A DNA stretch of 64,000 nt. Source: Euborellia annulipes. Its lineage: Eukaryota; Arthropoda; Insecta; Dermaptera; Anisolabididae. The notes beneath the pieces are model-generated. The model worked only from the letters and a program-made list of their open reading frames with translations, had not been told where the DNA came from and did not search any database. The stretch lies in NCBI GenBank assembly GCA_023213315.1, contig JAKCPI010000901.1, positions 1 to 64,000 on the forward strand, in the 5' to 3' direction. The number at the start of each line of letters is the position of its first letter. Within the stretch, counting starts at the first letter, position 1. The position numbers and the translations under genes were made by a program. Below are positions 56,372-64,000 of the stretch, piece by piece.

Positions 56372-56708
56372 GGCGCCATATTAGAGTTCAGCCTTGAGCT
56401 TAGACAACGAAAATGCTTGTAATATAATTGTTGTCTTAAAAGTAGCTCTTCCTCTATAGTTTCATTAAAAAATATTTTTTTAATTTAAGGTATTTTTCGG
56501 CATCAGAGGCCTCGTCTCTATTTAAATAGGCAATTAAATTGAAATAAATTTTTGTCGCTTGAGACGGGAATGCGAGCCCTTGACCCGATACTCTACCACT
56601 GTGCTTTGGCCCAAAGACTAAAAAGATTTATTTATTTTAAAAATATTGATTTGGTTGCCTAAGCTTAAGGCTCCACTCTCGCACTTGTGGCCCCGACTGT
56701 ACTCTAAC
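56372..56708. mobile_element. Miniature element interrupted by a tRNA-like SINE
   Basis: The left side (TCAGCCTTGAGCTTAGACAA) and right side (TTGCCTAAGCTTAAGGCTCC, CGCACTTGTGGCCCCGACTG) match and extend the element at 54635-54812. About 56483-56625 is a separate insertion on the minus strand, with the tRNA-like A-box segment AGTGGTAGAGTATCGGGTCA (reversed here) and a tail segment GAGGCCTCTGATGCCGAAAA. That tail is like those of the other SINE families in the window. Confidence 0.55.
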
Positions 56709-57771
56709 ATTTCCAATTGTTTGTAATTTTAATAAATAATTTGCTAGCCACATCAGTTAATTTTATTTTGATTCTTTTACTTTGTGAAATAATATTAATT
56801 TCTAATATAGACTAACCTATATACATAATGCTTACTCGATTAAAAAAGAAAAAGACTTTTGAAACTTTATTTTTCCAAGAGAATATGTTCTTTTTTTTGT
56901 CCCAAACAAATAAAAACTGACAAAAGACATTTCTTTAAATCAGAATGTATTATTTTGATTCACCGAAAATAGGGAATGGGGGACAACAAATGCCTTTGTC
57001 CTCCAAGGGAAGAGAAGTATTGTATCCTTCCCCTTGTTACAACGTCTCTAAAGGAAGCTGGAAAAATTCAGAATAAAAATAAAAATATTAATAATTTTAA
57101 TAGGCTTTCTTTGTCATAGAAAGAATATCATGAGACTTTCCTATTAGTGGGGTATTAAGGGCAAGTAGGAGTGGTTCTAACTTTTAATGAATTTTTCCGA
57201 TACATTTTTTTCTTTTTTAAATAAATTCATAATAAAATTTTTTTATGAATCTATATAATTCGCTAAAGTCCGTCTGTCTGTCTGTTACGTTCTATTTAGG
57301 CAACTTCGCCCTGGTATTTCGAAACCAAATTTTATATGCTTAAAGAGGATCTTCTAGAAATTTCAGAAAATTATTTTTGTCCCGAAATTCTAATAACTAT
57401 GTGAGTCATTAATTGTTGAAGTTTAGATTTCGCCCATAGGAAATGTATGGAGATAAAATAAATTTATGCCTTCTTTGCAATATTAGTGAAATTTTATTGA
57501 AAATTTTTTTATTTTTTATTTTATAAAATCATTACATCCTCTCTAATTAATTTTTTAAATATTAGTATAGATATATCTACTTTTGTTTCTTTTAAAATGA
57601 GAATACTTTTAAGTATTCTTTGCATTTGTCAGTGTTGTGATGTTAGAAATGAGAAGACATTCACGTATTCTTTGCATTGTCAGTGAATGCTAATGAAAAG
57701 CTCTCCTATTCTCATATAAAAATATTTCAATTTAATAATAATTTATAATATTAAATCTTATTATCTTTATT
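56709..57771. other. AT-rich spacer before the gypsy element
   Basis: 57250-57440 (CCGTCTGTCTGTCTGTTACG, GAAATTTCAGAAAATTATTT) is a distant RepA-like or related repeat. 57600-57690 has an imperfect direct repeat of GTATTCTTTGCATT(T)GTCAGTG. No host gene was recognised. Confidence 0.4.
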
Positions 57772-57775
57772 AAAG

Positions 57776-58074
57776 TGTAGTATAATATAATGGAGAATTT
57801 AAATAATAAGAACGAATGAACAAACAAATAGAATATTTATTAATGAAAATGATAACGAGTAGTTGAACATAAATAAAGCATAAATACATAAAGCATAAAA
57901 CATAAAGGACATAAATCATAAGAGAGCATAAGTTGGTTGTTGCGCGTCGTAAGAGAGAGATCATAAGAGAGTCAGTCATAAGTTAGCAACATGTTTAGGT
58001 CGTCAACCAGAGTGAACCTATCATCGTCCTACTTGGTGGGCAACCTTTCAAAATATTTTTAAATTTACACTACA
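57776..58074 (-). repeat. 3' LTR of the gypsy element
   Basis: 299 bp starting TGTAGTATAATATAATGG and ending AAATTTACACTACA, thus TGT...ACA. It equals the LTR at 62376-62673 except near AAAATATTTTT. A block of CATAAA / CATAAG repeats lies in the middle. Directly inside it I see no clear purine tract, which is unusual for a 3' LTR border. Confidence 0.93.
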
Positions 58075-58250
58075 GCTCGGCCAACCTGACCTTTTTGGCT
58101 TGACCTCAAGCCAGTTTGATTGTTGCATAATAAGAATACATTATGAGAATACAATAATAAGAATACAATATGAGAATACAATAATAAGAATACAATATGG
58201 AGAATACAATAATAAGAATACAATAAGAGAATACAATCTTAACATAAGTT
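58075..58250. repeat. Tandem repeat between Gag-Pol stop and 3' LTR
   Basis: About 58129-58235 consists of imperfect tandem units of AGAATACAATAATA (14 bp, with variants such as AGAATACAATATG), about seven units. It lies in the element's 3' untranslated part, between the TAA at 58251-58253 and the LTR. Its AATA-rich plus-strand pattern is strongly T-rich in the sense direction. Confidence 0.75.
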
Positions 58251-61200
58251 TTATTCTTGAGCGGATTTTACAGAACGCCACATACGCATGTTTTCAGGAG
58301 AAACAATGCCTTCATAAGGTATTTGGGTCAATTGTTCACCTTCAGGATCTTTGATTACATATCTATCTAAATCTAATTTTTTACAAATTACATATGGACC
58401 TCTAAACTTTGGAATCAATTTTTTATTTACACCTGGAGTTACATCTACATTTTTTATCATTACATAATCACCTATATCATAATCATGAGGAATTTTGTGT
58501 CTTTTATTATAATAATTTTTATTATATTCACCAGTTTCTTTAATTTTTTCACATGCTATTTCTCTGCTTTTTTCTAAATTACGATCATTAGACATGATTT
58601 CATTGAATAATTGTCTCAATTCATCAGTGAATTCACATTTTTGCTCTACTCCAAACAATAATTTGGACGGAGTTTCACCTGTCGCTCTATTTACTGAATT
58701 ATTAAATGAAAATTCTACCTCTTTCAATTTTTTATCCCAACTAGAAGGAGTTTCGGCTAATTTTGCTAGCATTGGCGTAAGAGATCTATTTATCCTTTCT
58801 ATTTGACCATTTGCATGCGGAGTCGCAGAGGCTATTAAGATATGCTGAATATTTTGTTCCTTCATAAAATCTTTAAATTTACTAGAGGTGAAGGCTGTGC
58901 CTCTATCTGAAATTATTCTTTGCGGTGTACTATAATAAGCAAAATAACTTTTTAAATGCTTAATAACTTCCTCAGTTTTTGTACTTGTGGTGGCATAAAG
59001 TTTTACAAATTTCGAAAATGAATCAATTATCTCAAAAATATATTTATGTCTAGTATTTGTTTTTTCTAAGGGGCCAAAATGATCTATATGAATCGTATGA
59101 AATGGAACATTTCCTTTATCATGACAATGCAATGTGCCTTCTACTTTATTTGACAAAGATGAATAAGTAATACATTTAAAACAATTTTCAATAAACTTTT
59201 TAATTTTTTCTTTAACTTTCGGAAACCAATATATTCTTAATAAGTAATCAGCTGTTTTATTTATTCCTTGATGTCCTATTTGCTCATGGCAGGACTTTAT
59301 AACATTATTTTCCATTGAATCAGGTACAAAAAATAATAATTTACTATTATACTTTCTATAAACTAATCCATTATTTAATTCAAAAAGTTTATCTTGCCTT
59401 TTTTCTAATTGAGCCTTTATTTTTGCAATGTTTTGATCTAAATTTTGTAGAATTGCTAAATTTCTTTCAAAGCTATTTTCAGTTATTATTAAAATTTGAG
59501 ATTTACGGCTTAGTGCATCAGCATGTTTCATTTGCTCCGAAGCCCTGTGTTCTAAAGTATAATTATAATTCCTTAGAATTAGTGACCATCTCAAAATACG
59601 AGGATTTATCTCTTTACGTTCTAATGTTTGCTTTAAACTATTACAATCTGTCACTATTTTAAATTGAATACCTTGTAGATAAATTCTAAAACGTTCTAAC
59701 GCATATATTATTGCTAAAGCTTCCAATTCAAAACTATGGTATTTTGATTCTTGAGGGGTTGTTCTTTTACTAAAGTAACAAATGGGATGAAATTTTCCAT
59801 CGGGTTGCTTTTGAAGCAAAACAGATCCAAATCCATGAGAACTTGCATCACAATGTAATTCAGTTTCTGCTTTTGGGGAATAAATAGCTAAAATGGGAGA
59901 TTGTATTAATTTTTGCTTTAAATTTTCAAAACAAATAGTTTCTTTTTCTGTCCAATTAAATTCATCTAATTTTAATAAATTATATAGAGGTTTTGCTATG
60001 ATCGCAAAATTTGGAATAAATTTTCGAAAATAAGAAATTAAACCTAAAAAGCTATGCAATTCTTTAGAATTTCTAGGAATGGAATAATCTTTAACTGCAT
60101 TAATGTTTTCATTGTTGGGACTAATACCCTCCTCATTAATTACATATCCTAAATAATTAATTTGTGTATAAAGAAATTCACACTTAGCAGATTTTAATTC
60201 TAAACAATTTAAATTAATTATATTTAGCACTTCTTTTAAAATTTCAAAATTTTCTTCAATTGTTTCTGTTGCAATTAAAATATCATCTAAGTATATTTGA
60301 ATTTTTTGTTTATCAATCAAATTTCTAAATGCTTGAGTAATAAAACGCATGAAAAATGAACTTCCATTAGATAAACCAAATGGCATTTTTAAATATTCAA
60401 ATTGCCCTAAATAAGTTATAAAAGAAGTATACTTTGTTGATTCTTCATCTAATTTTATATTATGAAATGCATCTTTCAAATCTAAACGCGTAAAATATTT
60501 TTTCCCTTTTAAATTATCAATTTGTTCTTCAATATGAGGTATCGGAAATACATCTCGACTTGTTATTTTATTTAATTCCCTATAATCTATTGCCATTCTA
60601 AATTTACCATCTTTCTTTTTCACTAAGACAATTGGACTACTATATTGAGAATTGCTTGGCTTAATTATTTTCCGTTCTAATAAATCATCAATAATTAATT
60701 TTACAGATTCTTTTTCATCTATCGATAATCTTTTAGGCCTAGCATAGAATATTTTATGATTTGAATTTACTTGCAATTTTAATTCTAATTTTGTTTCAGG
60801 CTCATTCGGCTTTTCCTTTTGAAAGTAATGTTTCTCCATTATAGACTTGACTTCATTTTGAATTTTCCATTCTAAATTTGGATTAATATTTAAATTGCTT
60901 AATTCATCTGATTTAATTTCTGAAATATTTAAAATTTCGTCAAATGGAAATTTCAAATTTAAAGCTTGGTCTTTACATTTAATTTCTACAAAGTCACCAA
61001 ATGTTATTATTAAATTTTTATTTGAAATAAAATCTCTTCCTAATAAACAAAAATATGAAATTGTATCTTTCGGAACGATATAAAATTTAATTTTTACATA
61101 AAATTCATTTATTCTTAAATTTTGATACAATGTGCCTAATATTGAAATTTTAGATCCATTGATGCCTTGAAATTGTTTTATTTCATCATAAGGTTCTAAT

Positions 61201-62264
61201 TTATAATTAATAGGTAATGCTTGTTCAGTTAATAATGAAATTGGGCTACCTGTATCCAAAATTGCCAAATGTTCACCACAGTCCATGTTCACCTTGATGA
61301 CGTATTCGGGAACTCGTTTCTCGTGGTCCTCTATCAGATGAGTCGTTGTCGAAGAAGATGGTGCTGCCGATGAAGTCGTTGACGTCGATGCGACTTTTGG
61401 GCAATCCTTCTTCTGATGACGCATTGAGCCACAGAGATAACAGGAACCTCGTTCACGTTTGGGTTTTGGACAATTAGCCGCAATGTGACCTCGTTCGTTG
61501 CAATTATAACAGCCTTTGGGTGTCTCTATTTTCTGAGCAGATAAAGGAGTTTTATTATTAAAAGATTTGGTTGTGCTACTCACCGAGACTGATGGAAATC
61601 TGCGCTTGTGCTTATTATAAATTTCTAATTTTTCTCTCAATTGTTTAAGATTTTTAGCTTCATATAAAAATAGTTTATTATTAAAATCATCTGAAATTCC
61701 ATCTACAATATATTGAATTAGAGCATCGGTTTGAATTTTGCCCTTCGCAGCCAAATCTTTCATAGCATACATGTATTCTAAAGTAGATTCTTCTTTTTTC
61801 ATTCTTCTTCTAGAAAGCTCTTTGTGTAAGTCGGCACTGTTCACTTTTACACCAAATTCAGATTTTAATTTACTTTTTAAAAGTGTCCACGTGTTCAGTC
61901 CTCTTTCACCATTGATATACAATTTTGCAATTCCTTTTAACGATTTTTTCGCAAAAACTAATTTTTCAATGTCATTAAATTTCATGATTAACGCTAATTC
62001 TTCAAAGTCTTGAATCCAATTTTCTATAGCATAAGAATCTTCACCGTTGAATGATCGAATTGAATCTTCAATGTCCTTAAAGTTCATTGTATATCGAGGC
62101 GATTTTTCATGACACTTTTTTTTTGTAACTTCTTTCTTCTCATCTTCTTCTTCTTCATCAGCTTCTTCGTATTCTTCATCTTCTTCTTCACTTTCCTCTT
62201 CATCTTCTTCAGCATCTTGTAATTTTTTATTTAAGTTTTCTGAATCATTTAATGGAGAGCCCAT
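58251..62264 (-). CDS. Gag-Pol polyprotein of the gypsy element
   Basis: 1337 residues from ATG 62264 (the open frame extends 17 codons upstream without another ATG) to TAA. Domains in order: a Glu/Asp-rich N-terminus (about 20-46); a retrotransposon Gag region (about 60-230); two CCHC zinc knuckles (252-265 and 275-288, C-X2-C-X4-H-X4-C); an aspartic protease with DTG at 337-339; a reverse transcriptase with YLDD at 658-661; RNase H with Asp806 in HCDASSHG; an integrase zinc-binding H993-X4-H998-X29-C1028-X2-C1031; a catalytic core D1061, D1120, E1156 (D-35-E); and a C-terminal GPY-like segment (KFRGPY). All catalytic residues are present. Fused Gag-Pol with two CCHC knuckles fits the Mag-like lineage, but that assignment needs a phylogeny. 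Confidence 0.93.
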   Translation of the reverse strand: MGSPLNDSENLNKKLQDAEEDEEESEEEDEEYEEADEEEEDEKKEVTKKKCHEKSPRYTMNFKDIEDSIRSFNGEDSYAIENWIQDFEELALIMKFNDIEKLVFAKKSLKGIAKLYINGERGLNTWTLLKSKLKSEFGVKVNSADLHKELSRRRMKKEESTLEYMYAMKDLAAKGKIQTDALIQYIVDGISDDFNNKLFLYEAKNLKQLREKLEIYNKHKRRFPSVSVSSTTKSFNNKTPLSAQKIETPKGCYNCNERGHIAANCPKPKRERGSCYLCGSMRHQKKDCPKVASTSTTSSAAPSSSTTTHLIEDHEKRVPEYVIKVNMDCGEHLAILDTGSPISLLTEQALPINYKLEPYDEIKQFQGINGSKISILGTLYQNLRINEFYVKIKFYIVPKDTISYFCLLGRDFISNKNLIITFGDFVEIKCKDQALNLKFPFDEILNISEIKSDELSNLNINPNLEWKIQNEVKSIMEKHYFQKEKPNEPETKLELKLQVNSNHKIFYARPKRLSIDEKESVKLIIDDLLERKIIKPSNSQYSSPIVLVKKKDGKFRMAIDYRELNKITSRDVFPIPHIEEQIDNLKGKKYFTRLDLKDAFHNIKLDEESTKYTSFITYLGQFEYLKMPFGLSNGSSFFMRFITQAFRNLIDKQKIQIYLDDILIATETIEENFEILKEVLNIINLNCLELKSAKCEFLYTQINYLGYVINEEGISPNNENINAVKDYSIPRNSKELHSFLGLISYFRKFIPNFAIIAKPLYNLLKLDEFNWTEKETICFENLKQKLIQSPILAIYSPKAETELHCDASSHGFGSVLLQKQPDGKFHPICYFSKRTTPQESKYHSFELEALAIIYALERFRIYLQGIQFKIVTDCNSLKQTLERKEINPRILRWSLILRNYNYTLEHRASEQMKHADALSRKSQILIITENSFERNLAILQNLDQNIAKIKAQLEKRQDKLFELNNGLVYRKYNSKLLFFVPDSMENNVIKSCHEQIGHQGINKTADYLLRIYWFPKVKEKIKKFIENCFKCITYSSLSNKVEGTLHCHDKGNVPFHTIHIDHFGPLEKTNTRHKYIFEIIDSFSKFVKLYATTSTKTEEVIKHLKSYFAYYSTPQRIISDRGTAFTSSKFKDFMKEQNIQHILIASATPHANGQIERINRSLTPMLAKLAETPSSWDKKLKEVEFSFNNSVNRATGETPSKLLFGVEQKCEFTDELRQLFNEIMSNDRNLEKSREIACEKIKETGEYNKNYYNKRHKIPHDYDIGDYVMIKNVDVTPGVNKKLIPKFRGPYVICKKLDLDRYVIKDPEGEQLTQIPYEGIVSPENMRMWRSVKSAQE

Positions 62265-62375
62265 GTTTATAATTTTGGTCACAATCTTGGTCTGTCTTGG
62301 TGATATCGCGGTCAATCCCGGTCTATCCGTTGGTCAATCCCGGTCTATCCGTTGGTCAATCCCACTTCTGATAAT
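62265..62375 (-). other. Gypsy leader with 22-bp tandem repeats
   Basis: Between the 5' LTR and the Gag-Pol ATG, about 62305-62365 is made of two and a half copies of a 22-bp unit (plus-strand GGTCAATCCCGGTCTATCCG and TT). The sequence next to the LTR on the sense strand is ATTATCAGAAGTGGGATTG. It does not start with the TGG expected for a tRNA 3'-end primer site; GAAGTGGGATT resembles the complement of a tRNA T arm. Confidence 0.6.
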
Positions 62376-62673
62376 TGTAGTATAATATAATGGAGAATTT
62401 AAATAATAAGAACGAATGAACAAACAAATAGAATATTTATTAATGAAAATGATAACGAGTAGTTGAACATAAATAAAGCATAAATACATAAAGCATAAAA
62501 CATAAAGGACATAAATCATAAGAGAGCATAAGTTGGTTGTTGCGCGTCGTAAGAGAGAGATCATAAGAGAGTCAGTCATAAGTTAGCAACATGTTTAGGT
62601 CGTCAACCAGAGTGAACCTATCATCGTCCTACTTGGTGGGCAACCTTTCAAAAATTTTTAAATTTACACTACA
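62376..62673 (-). repeat. 5' LTR of the gypsy element
   Basis: 298 bp, same ends as the 57776-58074 LTR (TGTAGTATAATATAATGG to TTTACACTACA). Promoter and poly(A) signals would lie here on the minus strand, but I could not assign a TATA box with confidence in such AT-rich sequence. Confidence 0.93.
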
Positions 62674-62677
62674 AAAG

Positions 62678-63204
62678 TAAGAGTTTCATCTTAAGATCAA
62701 CAATTTATTAAAATTCATTTATGGCGACAACAACTATCATCCCCCGTGACACCACCCGCCAGGGCCTAGGCGCAGGCGGCGCGGATAGTAATTTAAAAAA
62801 TTATATTAATTTTTTTTTAATTTTTAGATTATAAAACAATTTATTTTTCAATCTAAAAATTATAATAATTTAAAAAAATAAAATGGTTTAAAAAATGACT
62901 GACGTTCACAATTCAGAGCAAGCTTTCTAATTGACTAGATTAACCATCTCTTAGCATTAATAGTCGAACTGCTTTAGCTTCTTATCCGGCCTAAAAACGA
63001 CTTAATTTAAAACATTCCGAAATTATTCCAAAAAATATTGTACTTTACCATTTATAAAAAATGTTGACCTATATGACCTATATTCAAAAAAAAACCTGGA
63101 GATATTATAATCAAATTATTCCTCTCCGCAAGTCATTTATTTATTAATAAATACAATTATCTTAATCTTTATTAAAGATGGTTTTATTTAATTTCAACGA
63201 ATGA
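62678..63204. other. AT-rich spacer with a short GC-rich patch
   Basis: 62738-62786 (CATCCCCCGTGACACCACCC, GCCAGGGCCTAGGCGCAGGC) is strongly GC-rich against its flanks and looks like a MITE scrap. No gene was recognised. Confidence 0.4.
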
Positions 63205-63475
63205 TTAAAAAATCCGGTGTGACTGGCGCACGGCATTTAACTTTCTCTTACCCTTCGGTAAATTATCACGAATTCGGGGGGTGCCTAACTTAAATATAAA
63301 ATTTCAACCTCGTAGCTCATTTCATTCATTGTTAAAAATGTCCCGGGACCCACTTTTTTGGACTCAGGGGATCTCAAAACATGAATATCCATCAAAATCT
63401 CGACATCGAATTTTTGACATGATCGCAATACTTTCTCTGTATATATTTCATATATAGGGCAAGAGAAAGTAAAAA
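63205..63475 (-). repeat. RepA copy, reversed with large deletion
   Basis: It has half of the inner hairpin (AATCCGGTGTGACTGGCGCA, CTTTCTCTTACCCTTCGG). It then jumps to GTGCCTAACTTAAATATAAA, GGGACCCACTTTTTTGGACT, CATCAAAATCTCGACATCGA and the outer hairpin TATATTTCATATATAGGGC with AAGAGAAAGTA. Confidence 0.7.
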
Positions 63476-64000
63476 TTGTATCCCCTTTTTAAATAAAAAA
63501 TTGCAAATTAATAGTAAAAGAACGTTCAATCTGCAAGTTAATTAATATCTTTCGCATTGAATAAATTCAATTCAATACAATCTAACAGATGTTTTTAGAA
63601 TGTATTCAAATAAAATTTTACTGAAGTTAAATATTTGAATGCAAAGTATTTTCTTCTATTATAGATCATATCATATCATCTTAAATACTTTTATTAAAAT
63701 TTCTTTAAACACGTAATTTCTTAAAAATTTCACTTTTTTCAAAGAAAATATCTTTTTGTGATAATATCGTCAAATAAAATGTCATTTCTAGATCAAAGCA
63801 TTTATTATTATTATGAATTAAATATATAGGTAGTCCACCCGCCGCGGACTGGTTCGAGTCCAGGGGGCGCAATTTTTACCCATTCAAACACAAACTCATC
63901 TCGCAAATTTGCTTTCTTAAACGATACATTGACTGGTTTATTTACAATAGTCTATTTGAAAAATAAAATTCCATCTTTTTTCAAATATATATATATTTAA
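63476..64000. other. AT-rich end of the window with a tRNA-like 3' half
   Basis: 63838-63872 contains CGGACTGGTTCGAGTCCAGG followed by GGGCGC, a good T arm and B box, but no matching A box or acceptor stem precedes it, so it is a SINE or tRNA relic. Nothing else was recognised up to the window end. Confidence 0.35.

Larger units (their letters stand above)
57772..62677 (-). mobile_element. Ty3/gypsy LTR retrotransposon, near intact
   Basis: A complete element of about 4.9 kb on the minus strand: 5' LTR 62376-62673, leader, one Gag-Pol ORF (58251-62264), 3' LTR 57776-58074, and the target duplication AAAG at 57772-57775 and 62674-62677. The order protease, reverse transcriptase, RNase H, integrase places it in Ty3/gypsy rather than copia. 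Gag and Pol are fused without a frameshift, and no envelope-like ORF follows. The two LTRs differ by about one base over roughly 298 bp, so insertion is recent. The ORF has no stops or frameshifts, so it may be active. Confidence 0.93.

Noticed and set aside
57770..57979. A 69-codon minus-strand ORF repeated at 62334-62579 as a small membrane protein.
   Set aside because: Both copies are LTR sequence, so the identity reflects the LTR duplication. The peptide is a translation of CATAAA-type repeats.
58594..62013. Plus-strand ORFs opposite the gypsy Gag-Pol.
   Set aside because: They are antisense shadows of the long coding region.
1..64000. CRISPR arrays, bacterial operons or phage genes.
   Set aside because: No regularly spaced direct repeats with unique spacers, no ribosome-binding-site-linked gene series, and clear spliceosomal introns show nuclear eukaryotic DNA.

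Overview
The window is AT-rich, intron-rich animal nuclear DNA packed with repeats. Two host genes have spliceosomal introns with GT/AG borders and conserved animal protein sequence. The transposon load (hAT-, Tc1/mariner- and pogo-like miniature elements, tRNA- and 5S-derived SINEs, LINE fragments, one Ty3/gypsy element) suggests an invertebrate, perhaps an arthropod such as a crustacean. The sequence does not settle the species, and no bacterial-type genes or operons are present.

Layout. 1-11.9 kb is a mosaic of nested repeats: a LINE relic broken up by three later insertions, hAT-like miniature elements, a 5S-like SINE, and long inverted duplications (6.29-6.89 kb against 9.71-10.32 kb; 10.33-11.40 kb folding on itself). 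11,914-21,484 (+) is a complete 13-exon BBS2 gene (728 codons), whose larger introns each hold at least one mobile element. 22.95-23.45 kb is a GC-richer block with an upstream ORF, a hairpin and the first coding exon of a casein kinase I gamma gene (+). No second exon of this kinase was recognised in the remaining 40 kb, so either its first intron is very long or the later exons lie outside the window. 23.5-57.8 kb has no recognisable host exon. It holds many copies of one high-copy repeat (called RepA here), several large foldback elements (36.3-37.1 kb and 43.7-45.2 kb are the clearest), a frameshifted LINE fragment, and miniature transposons with intact target-site duplications. 57,772-62,677 is a near-intact Ty3/gypsy retrotransposon on the minus strand with almost identical LTRs, a 4-bp target duplication and one uninterrupted Gag-Pol ORF. 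The last 1.3 kb has a RepA end and a tRNA-like fragment.

The two host genes show no functional coupling: BBS2 is a ciliary BBSome subunit, and CK1 gamma is a membrane-associated kinase. Most of the interest lies in the repeats: (i) a foldback element whose 242-bp arms are built from reiterated CAG(A/T)TC(A/G)TG-type motifs; (ii) a 1.5-kb palindrome with another miniature element at its apex; (iii) a family (RepC) with 10-11 bp target duplications and a stem followed by GAAAC that resembles a degenerate hammerhead ribozyme, one copy of which landed on a BBS2 splice donor and duplicated it; (iv) several SINE families that seem to share one tail module, and a hAT-like miniature element that has captured that tail. 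Exon borders were set by reading frame, splice consensus and remembered similarity to BBS2 and CK1 gamma proteins; no alignment or search was run.
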